DNA of 31,552 nt from a virus. The stretch's first letter is position 1. Every line of letters begins with the position of its first letter. Below the pieces are notes generated by a model, which was not told where the DNA came from, made no database searches, and was given only the letters and a program-made list of their open reading frames with translations. Below, piece after piece: positions 21,784-29,281 of this stretch. The stretch is from positions 1 to 31,552 of the IMG/VR virus record IMGVR_UViG_3300044621_002533; one strand, given 5' to 3'. Made by a program: the position numbers and the translations under genes.

Positions 21784-22334
21784 GTGCCGACATTGACATT
21801 GACGTACCAGACAGAGATGCTGTGCTAAAGCTGATACAGCATGTACCAGCACGACTCAGCAATGGACGTCGACACAATTCAGGCATCTATGTTACAGAAA
21901 TTCCCACCGATCCAATGGCGCAATGTGCTGCTATTGATCATGAAACTGCTGAATCGCGTGGATATTTCAAAATTGACATACTGAATATGAGTGTGTACAG
22001 TTTGGTAACCAGCCCTGCTCACTATCAACAAATGCTGGCCACTGAACCTCCATGGTCAAGACTGTGGTCAGATCCAGCTTGGGCATCGCAGTTGGTACAT
22101 GTGGGCAACTACACTGATCTACTGGCAGACATGCGTCCAGACTCAATTACCAGAATGGCTGCGTTTATTTCTGTGATTAGACCAGGCAAAGCACATTTAC
22201 AACGCCAGCCTTGGTCAGAAGTATTTGCTTCGGTATGGAACGGAGATGGTAGTCGCGGGTACTCTTTTAAGAAAAGTCATGCAATCTCGTATGCGGCATT
22301 AGTAACCCTACACATGAATTTAATCAATAAATGA
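21780..22334 (+). CDS. Miniature DnaE-like (C-family DNA polymerase palm) protein
   Basis: 184 aa from the ATG at 21780, against about 1,000-1,160 for DnaE. It carries, in the correct order, the C-family motifs: ADIDIDVP (3-10; D6 and D8 match the first two catalytic aspartates of 'PDxDxD'), RHNSGIYVTE (31-40; 'HAGGVVI' region), GYFKIDILNM (61-70; D66 matches the third catalytic aspartate), MRPDSITRMAAFISVIRPG (118-136; 'L.P......A..RPG') and YSFKKSHAISYA (161-172; 'F.KSHA..YA'). The PHP domain, most of the fingers, the clamp-binding and OB domains are absent. It could be a reduced active polymerase, a processivity or regulatory decoy, or a partner of the larger DnaE at 29950. Own leaderless-type promoter. 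Confidence 0.75.
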   Translation: MSADIDIDVPDRDAVLKLIQHVPARLSNGRRHNSGIYVTEIPTDPMAQCAAIDHETAESRGYFKIDILNMSVYSLVTSPAHYQQMLATEPPWSRLWSDPAWASQLVHVGNYTDLLADMRPDSITRMAAFISVIRPGKAHLQRQPWSEVFASVWNGDGSRGYSFKKSHAISYAALVTLHMNLINK

Positions 22335-22999
22335 AAACTTTATATGTCAATGGCTGTTCTTTTGTATCAGATCATACTGTTAACAATGACAATCTTTATC
22401 CGTCAATTTTAGCAAAAAAATTAAAGACCAATATTGTTAACAAAGGAATGCCCGGATGTTGTAATAGACGGATAATTAGAACCACTGTCAAAGACAGCAT
22501 GTGTTTTGATTCAGATACATTTGTGTTAATATCTCTCACTCAGACAGTGCGAACAGAAAAAAATGTAAGAGAAAATTGGGACCCGCAGGACCCTATGATG
22601 ATTGATGAAGATTTTTTCCAGAGTATAAAGCCAAATACTCAAGACAATCATTTACGACCTTATGGTGATTGGTTTTTAAAATATTTTGATGAAACTGCTG
22701 AAATATTAAATTTGGCAACTGACGTTGTAATGTTGTCGGGCTACTTGAAAAGTTTAAGTGTGCCGCATCTAATTTATAGCCATAGGCCAATGGTCAACAA
22801 TCTAAATCTTCACAATCACACCATCTTGGATTCAATGGTTAAAAGAGCAGAAGTATTGAATTTTTTAAAAACTAATTTTTGTGATTTGATTCAAGCCAAT
22901 CAGAAAGATTTTTATGACGGCATTTATGGCCATTTCAATGAACAAGGACATGCCAAAGCAGCATCTTATCTTGAAAATTTAATCAACTCTTCTCACTAA
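22331..22999 (+). CDS. SGNH-hydrolase-like protein, copy 1
   Basis: 222 aa. It opens LYVNGCSFVSD (block I; the Ser is at residue 10, in GCS instead of GDS) and ends with a block V-like GHFNEQGHAKAASYL. The family is esterase/lipase or acetyltransferase-like, often acting on carbohydrate O-acetyl groups. It looks AT-richer than the surrounding genes and overlaps the mini-DnaE stop by four bases. Its 3' end runs 21 bases into the minus-strand gene at 22979. Two further SGNH-like genes lie at 24463 and 29268. Confidence 0.6.
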   Translation: MKTLYVNGCSFVSDHTVNNDNLYPSILAKKLKTNIVNKGMPGCCNRRIIRTTVKDSMCFDSDTFVLISLTQTVRTEKNVRENWDPQDPMMIDEDFFQSIKPNTQDNHLRPYGDWFLKYFDETAEILNLATDVVMLSGYLKSLSVPHLIYSHRPMVNNLNLHNHTILDSMVKRAEVLNFLKTNFCDLIQANQKDFYDGIYGHFNEQGHAKAASYLENLINSSH

Positions 23000-23356
23000 A
23001 GTGATACTCTTTCTTTTAGACTTCTTGCGGGCAATGTCGGCCAGGCTACACACATGGCCTTGAACAATTTCTAGATCTTTGTTGGCAAAAGTTCGCAGTG
23101 TGGTTCGAAATTCGTCCCACTCGCCGCGTAGAAAAATGTTTATGGGTATGCTGCGATTGGATTCCCACCACCAAACATTGGCCAGTTCTAAAAATCTTTG
23201 TTTGTCAGCACTGGTAACCAGTATGCCAAAATCGTAGATTGTGGTCACCGAGTCGTCACGATTTTGAACTATTCCAACATATTCATTGCTGGCATACACA
23301 CACAAAGTGATAAAAGGATATTTTTCTGCTAATTTTTGTAATCTTGTACTGCCCAT
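22979..23356 (-). CDS. Hypothetical late protein
   Basis: 125 aa on the minus strand, function unknown. The N-terminal half resembles a small beta-rich unit (FITLCVYASNEYVGIV, SVTTIYDFGILVT), followed by a Trp-rich segment (ELANVWWWESNRSIPINIFL) and a basic C-terminus (DIARKKSKRKSITLVRRVD) that could bind nucleic acid. It starts behind a perfect late promoter (23403-23396). I considered RegA (122 aa in T4) by size, but sequence motifs do not fit. It is the only minus-strand gene between the glycan operon and the DnaE gene. Confidence 0.6.
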   Translation of the reverse strand: MGSTRLQKLAEKYPFITLCVYASNEYVGIVQNRDDSVTTIYDFGILVTSADKQRFLELANVWWWESNRSIPINIFLRGEWDEFRTTLRTFANKDLEIVQGHVCSLADIARKKSKRKSITLVRRVD

Positions 23357-23361
23357 AAATA
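23354..23361 (+). promoter_or_regulatory. Late-promoter variant for the 23378 gene
   Basis: CATAAATA, one base from the TATAAATA consensus, 16 bases before the ATG at 23378 with TGGAG in between. Its first three bases are also the start codon (read on the minus strand) of the divergent gene. Confidence 0.45.
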
Positions 23362-23377
23362 TTTGTTGGAGTTTTTC

Positions 23378-24466
23378 ATGTACGCAACCCCAGCATATTT
23401 ATATCAGCAAATTCAGCGTGTACTTTTGATCGATACCTCTGGGGCAGGCGCTGTGTTTCAACGGAGGTGGGATCCTGTGTACGCTAAAAAATTAACCATC
23501 AACAAAGGTGTAGACAACGTAATATTGTTTGAGTTTGTGAATCAAGATCAAAAACCTGTGAACATCACTGGCAGCACTTTTTTCTTTAGACTCATTGACT
23601 TGGCCGGCGACGAACTGCTGTATGAAACAGAACTGGTAACTTTAAATGCCGCCACTGGGCGGGCCAAAGCCACAATCTTGGCAGCAGACAGCACTGAATT
23701 GCCAACTCAGCCAGCCAGCTATAGCATTGAACGCTTCAGTGGCAATCTATATGAGACTGTGTTTGTGAATGCGCAGGCCCAAGGCAGAGCTGATGTTGAC
23801 ATTGTGGATTCAGTGTTTCCTGCGTTTGAACAAAGTCAAACCCTGACCATACCAAACATTTACGGACCTGTGAACTATCCACAAAATGTACAGCCCAGCC
23901 AAGCACCTGACTGGGCCTTGCCGCCCAATGCTGGTAATATCAATGTCAATGTCCAGCGCTACAGCAGTCATGTGCCTACCAATGGTGCCAGTCTGACCAC
24001 ATTTCAACTAGAAATGGATCATTTCACAGGCAACATCAAAGCCGAAGCAGCTGAAGATTACGAAGCTCTGTGGTACAATGTGGGCAATGTATTCAGTTAC
24101 TATGATCAGTCCAACACAGTGTACATCAATGTGGAAGGCTATCATCCCTTGATCAGATTGGCTGTGGATCAGTACAACGGAAACTATGCTGCCACAGCAG
24201 CCACAGCCAATGCCATTGTGCTCAACGGTACTGTGGACAGCATTGAAGTAACATATGCGGGCAGCGGATATTTGGCGGCACCCAAGGTGTCCATTGGCGG
24301 CACAGGTGCTGGTGCCGAAGCAGTGGCAATATTAGGACCAGGTGGCAGTGTTGCTGAGATAAATGTAATAAACGGTGGCAGTGGCTACGTGATACCGCCT
24401 TCGGGCAATCTTGCGGCCACAGTTCAAATCAACACCGGATTTATTACTGATATCATTTATCGATGA
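23378..24466 (+). CDS. Probable virion structural protein (tail, baseplate or fibre-associated)
   Basis: 362 aa from the ATG at 23378, chosen for the TGGAG seven bases upstream; an in-frame TTG at 23363 has no such support. The protein is rich in Asn, Gly, Thr, Ala and aromatic residues with beta patterns: a first domain (KLTINKGVDNVILFEFVNQD; FFFRLIDLAGDELLYETELV), a middle domain (YNVGNVFSYYDQSNTVYINV) and a Gly-rich C-terminal repeat region with two similar units (VTYAGSGYLAAPKVSIGGTG and INVINGGSGYVIPPSGNLA). The 'GSGY..aP.v.i' unit recurs in phage structural and fibre proteins. Late-type promoter upstream. An exact role is not determinable. Confidence 0.65.
   Translation: MYATPAYLYQQIQRVLLIDTSGAGAVFQRRWDPVYAKKLTINKGVDNVILFEFVNQDQKPVNITGSTFFFRLIDLAGDELLYETELVTLNAATGRAKATILAADSTELPTQPASYSIERFSGNLYETVFVNAQAQGRADVDIVDSVFPAFEQSQTLTIPNIYGPVNYPQNVQPSQAPDWALPPNAGNINVNVQRYSSHVPTNGASLTTFQLEMDHFTGNIKAEAAEDYEALWYNVGNVFSYYDQSNTVYINVEGYHPLIRLAVDQYNGNYAATAATANAIVLNGTVDSIEVTYAGSGYLAAPKVSIGGTGAGAEAVAILGPGGSVAEINVINGGSGYVIPPSGNLAATVQINTGFITDIIYR
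23396..23403 (-). promoter_or_regulatory. T4-type late promoter for the 22979-23356 gene
   Basis: TATTTATA on the plus strand gives a perfect TATAAATA on the minus strand, 40 bases before the minus-strand ATG at 23356. It lies inside the 5' end of the divergent virion-type gene, so the two late transcripts overlap. Confidence 0.6.
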
Positions 24467-25203
24467 AATTTAAAAAAATTGTAGGGTTCGGCGACTCGTG
24501 GATGTATGGCGACGAGTTGTTGGATCCAGAATTGCCCAAACGTTGGCCAGATGCTCACAGTTGCTGGACGCAAAATGACCCATATCGACAGACCAATTGC
24601 TTTTTGGGCCTGCTGGGACAACACTATGGTGTGCCCACAGAAAACTTTGGCATAGCTGGCGGCAGCTTACAAAGTTCAGTGTGGACTTATCTATGGTGGT
24701 TTGAACACGAACCAAATCCACAAGACTGTTTGGTGCTGGTTGCGCACACTGACAGCGATAGATTGAGTTTTTACAATCCCAATCATCGAAGCTTTGCCAA
24801 TGATCCTCCGTGGAACAAGTTTGTTCACAGCACCTGGGTTGAGTATGGTAGTTCAGTGGTGCCAGAACCCTTTAGAGATCTCAGCAAACGTCATTTGGTG
24901 CTGACCAATTGTGCCGAACTATGTAGATTGAATTATATTCAAACTGCTATGTTTTTTGATGGTCAAGCTGCCAGGCACAACATACCAATGATGCAATTTC
25001 ACATCATGCCTGCTGATCAAACACTGGATTTACCGACCATGATCTGGCCCAACTTTGCCACCACAATGTGGTTCAGGGATCATCCTGCTAACCAACGTAG
25101 GCAATTGATCATGCCTGGCGGTCATCCCAATGAACAAGGACACAGAATGATCGCAGACAAGTTGATTTCCGCCATAGATCCTGCTATAATGAGAGGATGC
25201 TAG
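24463..25203 (+). CDS. SGNH-hydrolase-like protein, copy 2
   Basis: 246 aa. It opens KIVGFGDSWMYGDEL, a good SGNH block I (GDS at 10-12), has FGIAGGSLQSSVW (block II-like GGS, about 65-77) and a Cys/Asn-containing middle. It ends PGGHPNEQGHRMIADKL with the block V histidines (H221, H227). This is the most complete of the three SGNH-like proteins here. A TATCAT with an extended -10 TG (24448-24456) lies six bases before the ATG. Four-base overlap with the structural gene; the primase promoter lies within its 3' end. Role may be de-acetylation of a surface glycan, or of the phage's own glycan. Confidence 0.65.
   Translation: MKFKKIVGFGDSWMYGDELLDPELPKRWPDAHSCWTQNDPYRQTNCFLGLLGQHYGVPTENFGIAGGSLQSSVWTYLWWFEHEPNPQDCLVLVAHTDSDRLSFYNPNHRSFANDPPWNKFVHSTWVEYGSSVVPEPFRDLSKRHLVLTNCAELCRLNYIQTAMFFDGQAARHNIPMMQFHIMPADQTLDLPTMIWPNFATTMWFRDHPANQRRQLIMPGGHPNEQGHRMIADKLISAIDPAIMRGC
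25162..25190 (+). promoter_or_regulatory. Sigma70-type promoter of the primase gene, leaderless-type spacing
   Basis: TTGATT (25162-25167), 17-bp spacer, TGC then TATAAT (25185-25190), then GAGAGG and the ATG at 25197. The extended -10 and full TATAAT make this one of the strongest in the window. Confidence 0.7.
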
Positions 25204-26165
25204 ACATCCTTGGTTATCTGCCTGTTAAACGCAAACAGACTCCGTCAGGATGGATCAGTTTCAATGCGCCCTGTTGTAATGATCGAAGAAGTCGCGGCGG
25301 TATAAAATTCAACGATCAAAGTTGGACCTATCATTGTTTCAATTGCGGTACCAAAGCTAGCTTTGTATTGGGTAGATCTGTCACATACCGTGCTAGATCA
25401 TTGCTCCAGACTCTCAGTGTTCCAGAATCAGAAATTGAACAACTAAATTTGGAAAGTCTGAGACATCGCAGTGTACATGGTATATTGGATGATCGAATCA
25501 AAACAGCCAATTCAGTAAGCAATATAGAATTCAAAGAATTTGATGACTTTCCGCCAGGCTGTGAGTTGATTACGCCAGAGTTGCCGTTGTATTGGAAATA
25601 TCTCAGAGACCGATGTGTGCCTGAAGATTTTCCAGCCATGACAGCCATAAGAAATGACGGAGTACACTGGACCAGACCATTTGTGCTGATACCATTTAGC
25701 TTTGACAATGCCATGGTGGGCTATACTGTGAGATTTTTGGATAATCGAGCACCCAAGTATATCAGCAACAGTCAACCAGGTTATGTATTTGGAATTGATC
25801 AGCAACACTCTGATTGGCAGTATGTGTTAGTGACGGAAGGCATTTTTGATGCCTTAAGCATAGGTGGTGTGGCTGTGATGCACAACACTGTCAGCGATGC
25901 TCAGGCCAGACTGATTAGAAACCTTGGTCGAGAGATCATTCTGGTGCCAGATCAAGACACAGCTGGTATTGAATTGATTGATCGTGCTTTGGAATTGGGC
26001 TGGTCGGTTAGCATTCCTAATTGGGATACATGTAAAGACGTCAATGATGCTGTGGTAAAATACGGACGTTTGGCAACATTGTTGACCATACTTCAGGCAC
26101 GTGAGACCAGTCGAATCAAAATAGAATTAAGGAAAAAGAGTCTTGTTAAAAAATTACTGTCCTGA
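25197..26165 (+). CDS. 61: DNA primase (gp61/DnaG-type, zinc finger plus Toprim)
   Basis: 322 aa, close to T4 gp61 (342). It makes RNA primers for lagging-strand synthesis together with the gp41 helicase. The zinc-binding domain has C26-C27 and the HCFNCG pair C47/C50. The Toprim catalytic core is VLVTEGIFDALS (210-221, catalytic E214) and ILVPDQDTAG (248-257, metal-binding aspartates). The start at 25197 follows a leaderless-type promoter; GAGAGG immediately before the ATG is too close to be a normal ribosome-binding site. Its 3' end overlaps the radical SAM gene by 23 bases. The helicase follows one gene later. Confidence 0.9.
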   Translation: MLDILGYLPVKRKQTPSGWISFNAPCCNDRRSRGGIKFNDQSWTYHCFNCGTKASFVLGRSVTYRARSLLQTLSVPESEIEQLNLESLRHRSVHGILDDRIKTANSVSNIEFKEFDDFPPGCELITPELPLYWKYLRDRCVPEDFPAMTAIRNDGVHWTRPFVLIPFSFDNAMVGYTVRFLDNRAPKYISNSQPGYVFGIDQQHSDWQYVLVTEGIFDALSIGGVAVMHNTVSDAQARLIRNLGREIILVPDQDTAGIELIDRALELGWSVSIPNWDTCKDVNDAVVKYGRLATLLTILQARETSRIKIELRKKSLVKKLLS

Positions 26166-27231
26166 AATATATCATGGACTGTTTGTTGATCGATGGAACG
26201 ATACACACGTAAGAATCGCGCCGTGCTGTCAATCCCACACAGCCATTGAAGCAGTTGACACGTTTTCTTTTGAAAACAGTCAATACCTTACTAAATTGCG
26301 AAAGGAATTTGATAAAGGAAATCAACCCACAGAATGTCAAAGATGTTGGGACGCAGAAAAGGTGGGATTGAAAAGTCGTCGACAAAGTGCAATTGAATTT
26401 GAAGAAGTCACAGATACACAACTTCAATTACGAGGCTTAGATCACAGTGCTACTTGGGCCTGTAATTCAGCATGTATTATGTGTAATGCTAAAAACAGCA
26501 GTATGTGGGCCAATGAGTTGAATTTTGATAGCGCTAGACTAAATCAAATTGGTAGAAAATTTCAAAAAGGTAACCACTTTGAAACAAAACTAAATTTTAA
26601 ACATCTTAAAAAATTACACTTCAACGGCGGTGAGCCCTTGCTCAACAACGATCATGTTGATCTATTAAAAAAAATTGATCTAAGTAATATTCAGATCAGC
26701 TACAATTCAAACGGTACATGCTATCCTTCAGATCAACTGATACAGCAGTGGCAAAGAGCCAGATTGGTAAAAATATTTTTCAGTATTGACGCAATAGGCT
26801 CGGCTTTTGAATACATAAGATGGCCAGGAAAATGGGAACAAGTCAACCACAATATTTGTTTGTTGAGAGATAATTTCAGTAACTTAATGTTTGGAATCAA
26901 CTTATCCGTTGGCAACTACAACGTACTGGAATTGTCTCAACTGTGGCAGTGGTTCCAAAATACTATTTCTATCAACAAACAAGGAGACCCCAGCGACTTT
27001 AATTGGCAACTAGTAAATAACTTTCCTATTGCGGTCTTGCCTCAAACAATTAAGAATGATGCCATTGACAAACTTGATGGTATTGAACCAATGAATGGAA
27101 TAGCAACAATTCTAAAACAAGAGCACACCATCAATGATGATTGGTATTTGGAGCTTGATAAAATAGATCAACGTCGCGGAACCAACTGGAAAAATAGTTT
27201 GGCCATTGGCAATTACTACAGAAATTTGTAA
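26143..27231 (+). CDS. Radical SAM protein with twitch-type C-terminus
   Basis: 362 aa from a TTG at 26143, preceded by AAGGAAAAAGAG; no ATG is available before the conserved core. WACNSACIMC (about residues 105-114) holds the CxxxCxxC motif that binds the [4Fe-4S] cluster and S-adenosylmethionine, and LHFNGGEPLLN is the following GGEP motif. Extra cysteine pairs lie N-terminal (APCCQSH, CQRCWDAE), the usual layout of phage 'twitch domain' radical SAM proteins. The target of the radical chemistry is unknown; candidates are a nucleoside, a peptide or a cofactor. It looks AT-richer than the primase and helicase genes it separates, which suggests an insertion into the core replication set. Confidence 0.8.
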   Translation: MLKNYCPEIYHGLFVDRWNDTHVRIAPCCQSHTAIEAVDTFSFENSQYLTKLRKEFDKGNQPTECQRCWDAEKVGLKSRRQSAIEFEEVTDTQLQLRGLDHSATWACNSACIMCNAKNSSMWANELNFDSARLNQIGRKFQKGNHFETKLNFKHLKKLHFNGGEPLLNNDHVDLLKKIDLSNIQISYNSNGTCYPSDQLIQQWQRARLVKIFFSIDAIGSAFEYIRWPGKWEQVNHNICLLRDNFSNLMFGINLSVGNYNVLELSQLWQWFQNTISINKQGDPSDFNWQLVNNFPIAVLPQTIKNDAIDKLDGIEPMNGIATILKQEHTINDDWYLELDKIDQRRGTNWKNSLAIGNYYRNL

Positions 27232-27233
27232 AA

Positions 27234-28640
27234 ATGTTAAAAGAATACAACATTGAAGTTCAAAAATTGTTTTTGGAAATGATGCTAGAGGATGCGGCTA
27301 GTTATGTTCGCGTTCAAAACATCTACAATCCAGACAACTTTGATCGCAGTTTGAGATCCGCTGCCAAATTTATCAAAGAACATTCAGACCAACACAAGAC
27401 ACTGCCGGATCGCACACAGATTGCAGCCACTACTGGTGTGAAACTGGAATCTGTGCCCGATCTCAATGAAGGACACTATGAGTGGTTCATGACTGAGTTT
27501 GAGGCGTTTACTCGGCGCCAAGAACTGGAACGTGCTATTCTCAAGTCAGCAGACTTGTTGGAAAAGGGTGAGTTTGAGCCAGTAGAAAAACTGATCAAGG
27601 ATGCTGTACAGATATCGCTGACCAAAGATCTTGGCACAGACTTTTGGGCTGATCCTGAAGGCATGTTTTCCAAGTACTTTGATGCTGGTGGACAGGTCAG
27701 CACAGGTTGGGGGCAACTGGATCGACTGCTGTACGGTGGATTCTCTCGAGGTGAACTTAACATCTTCGCGGGCGGGTCAGGTTCAGGCAAAAGCCTTGTG
27801 ATGATGAACATTGCCTTGAACTGGGTACAGCAGGGCCTACATGGTGTTTACATCACCCTAGAACTTTCGGAAGAGTTAACAGGTCTACGTACAGCAGCCA
27901 TGTTGACCAACATGAGCACCAAAGAGATTCGCCGTGACAAAGAAACAGCAGCTCTCAAAGTGAGAATGGTGGGCAAAAAAGCCGGCAGCTATCAGGTCAA
28001 GGCCTTGCCAGCACAGAGCAACATCAATGACATTCGTGCGTTCTTGAAAGAGTATCAGATCAAGACTGGACACCGGGTGGACTTTATCATGGTAGACTAC
28101 TTGGACTTGCTGATGCCTGTGAGTGCCAAGGTTAGTCCCAACGACTTGTTTGTCAAAGACAAGTATGTTTCAGAAGAATTGAGAAATCTAGCCAAAGAGC
28201 TGGGTATCTTGATGGTCACTGCATCGCAGTTGAACCGATCGGCTGTGGAGGAAATTGAGTTTGATCACTCGCACATATCGGGTGGTATCTCAAAGATCAA
28301 CACAGCAGACAATGTGTTTGGTATCTTTACGTCGCGGGCCATGAAGGAACGCGGCAAGTATCAAATACAGTGTATGAAGTCGCGCTCGTCAACGGGCGTG
28401 GGGCAAAAAATTGACTTGGAGTATAACATTGAAACCATGCGCATTACTGACCTGGCCGAGGACGAACAGTATCAAGAGTTCAAGAAACGAGCACCGTCAA
28501 TCTATGAATCAATCAAGGCCAAAAGCCAGATTGCTCCAGGCGAACCCACTGCCACTGAACCTGACGAGCCAGGCAAAATAACAGCTGATGTGCAATCAAC
28601 TAAGTTGAAGCAGTTACTAGGTAAGATCAAACAAGCATGA
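27234..28640 (+). CDS. 41: Replicative DNA helicase (gp41/DnaB-like)
   Basis: 468 aa, close to T4 gp41 (475). A ring-shaped 5'-3' helicase that moves the fork and partners with the primase. The N-terminal helical domain spans about 1-125. The RecA-like motor has Walker A GGSGSGKS (180-187), Walker B VDFIMVDYLDLL (282-293), a H4-like TASQLNRSAVEE and a C-terminal KSRSSTGVGQKIDLEYN, the arginine-finger region. The C-terminus is charged and Pro/Thr-rich, ending KLKQLLGKIKQA. The stop overlaps the next start by four bases. Confidence 0.93.
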   Translation: MLKEYNIEVQKLFLEMMLEDAASYVRVQNIYNPDNFDRSLRSAAKFIKEHSDQHKTLPDRTQIAATTGVKLESVPDLNEGHYEWFMTEFEAFTRRQELERAILKSADLLEKGEFEPVEKLIKDAVQISLTKDLGTDFWADPEGMFSKYFDAGGQVSTGWGQLDRLLYGGFSRGELNIFAGGSGSGKSLVMMNIALNWVQQGLHGVYITLELSEELTGLRTAAMLTNMSTKEIRRDKETAALKVRMVGKKAGSYQVKALPAQSNINDIRAFLKEYQIKTGHRVDFIMVDYLDLLMPVSAKVSPNDLFVKDKYVSEELRNLAKELGILMVTASQLNRSAVEEIEFDHSHISGGISKINTADNVFGIFTSRAMKERGKYQIQCMKSRSSTGVGQKIDLEYNIETMRITDLAEDEQYQEFKKRAPSIYESIKAKSQIAPGEPTATEPDEPGKITADVQSTKLKQLLGKIKQA

Positions 28641-29281
28641 AAATTGTTAGTTTTCCACACTACACCTGTGGCGGTTTACTCTGTGATATTCTTAACAATA
28701 CCTTTAGTTCCATTGGCGCCAACGGTGGCATAGAATCAATAGCCCATAGTCTAGGGAAAATTGGTGATACAGATACAGTTTTAGTTGACTTTGATGTAAG
28801 CGTGCTTTTCAAAAGATTAGGTGAAAATCCCACTGACAAGTGGCTAGGAACACATTGTTGGTTAGGCAAGGTCGATTGTAATCGTTTTGAAAAATTAGTC
28901 AATGTTACAGTAACCTCTTACAGAAGTAAACTCTATAGGTGGCTTAGATCATATCATTTATACTTCAGCAAAAGTGTAGAATTTGCCAATTTATCAAAAA
29001 TGGAGTGCATTGATAAACAACGAGAAACTGCAAAAAACTATACCATTCCTTTTTTGCCTATCAATCATCCCAACGTTGTAAATTTAGAATTTGCCGATGT
29101 AGTTGATAACAAACAAAGTTTTAAATCATTGGCTGGTGTTGATTATCAAAGACATTTGGATCGATGGAAAACAACAAACTCTTTTTTATATAATGAAAAC
29201 ATTTGGAACAACGAGCTGAGCCTGAGATTTTATGAAGCCGAAGTAGAGTTAGTAAGCGGAAAATATTATGTCTATGAATAA
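28637..29281 (+). CDS. Unknown phage protein, possible sulfotransferase-like P-loop fold
   Basis: 214 aa. The N-terminus FPHYTCGGLLCDILNNTFSS is a strong, distinctive motif in which 'YTCGG..CD.L' takes the place where sulfotransferases carry a phosphosulfate-binding loop. This resemblance is loose, and there is no canonical GTxxSGTT motif. The middle is basic and aromatic (YRSKLYRWLRSYHLYFSKSV). A conserved-looking KSLAGVDYQRHLDRWKT follows, and the ending ELVSGKYYVYE is compact. It looks AT-rich compared with the helicase before it. I have a vague recollection of similar openings in marine phage proteins, but no function. Confidence 0.6.
   Translation: MKIVSFPHYTCGGLLCDILNNTFSSIGANGGIESIAHSLGKIGDTDTVLVDFDVSVLFKRLGENPTDKWLGTHCWLGKVDCNRFEKLVNVTVTSYRSKLYRWLRSYHLYFSKSVEFANLSKMECIDKQRETAKNYTIPFLPINHPNVVNLEFADVVDNKQSFKSLAGVDYQRHLDRWKTTNSFLYNENIWNNELSLRFYEAEVELVSGKYYVYE

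Noticed and set aside
22979-23356. Small minus-strand protein considered as RegA
   Set aside because: Only the length agrees. Sequence features of RegA are absent, and it sits behind a late promoter, which does not suit an early repressor.
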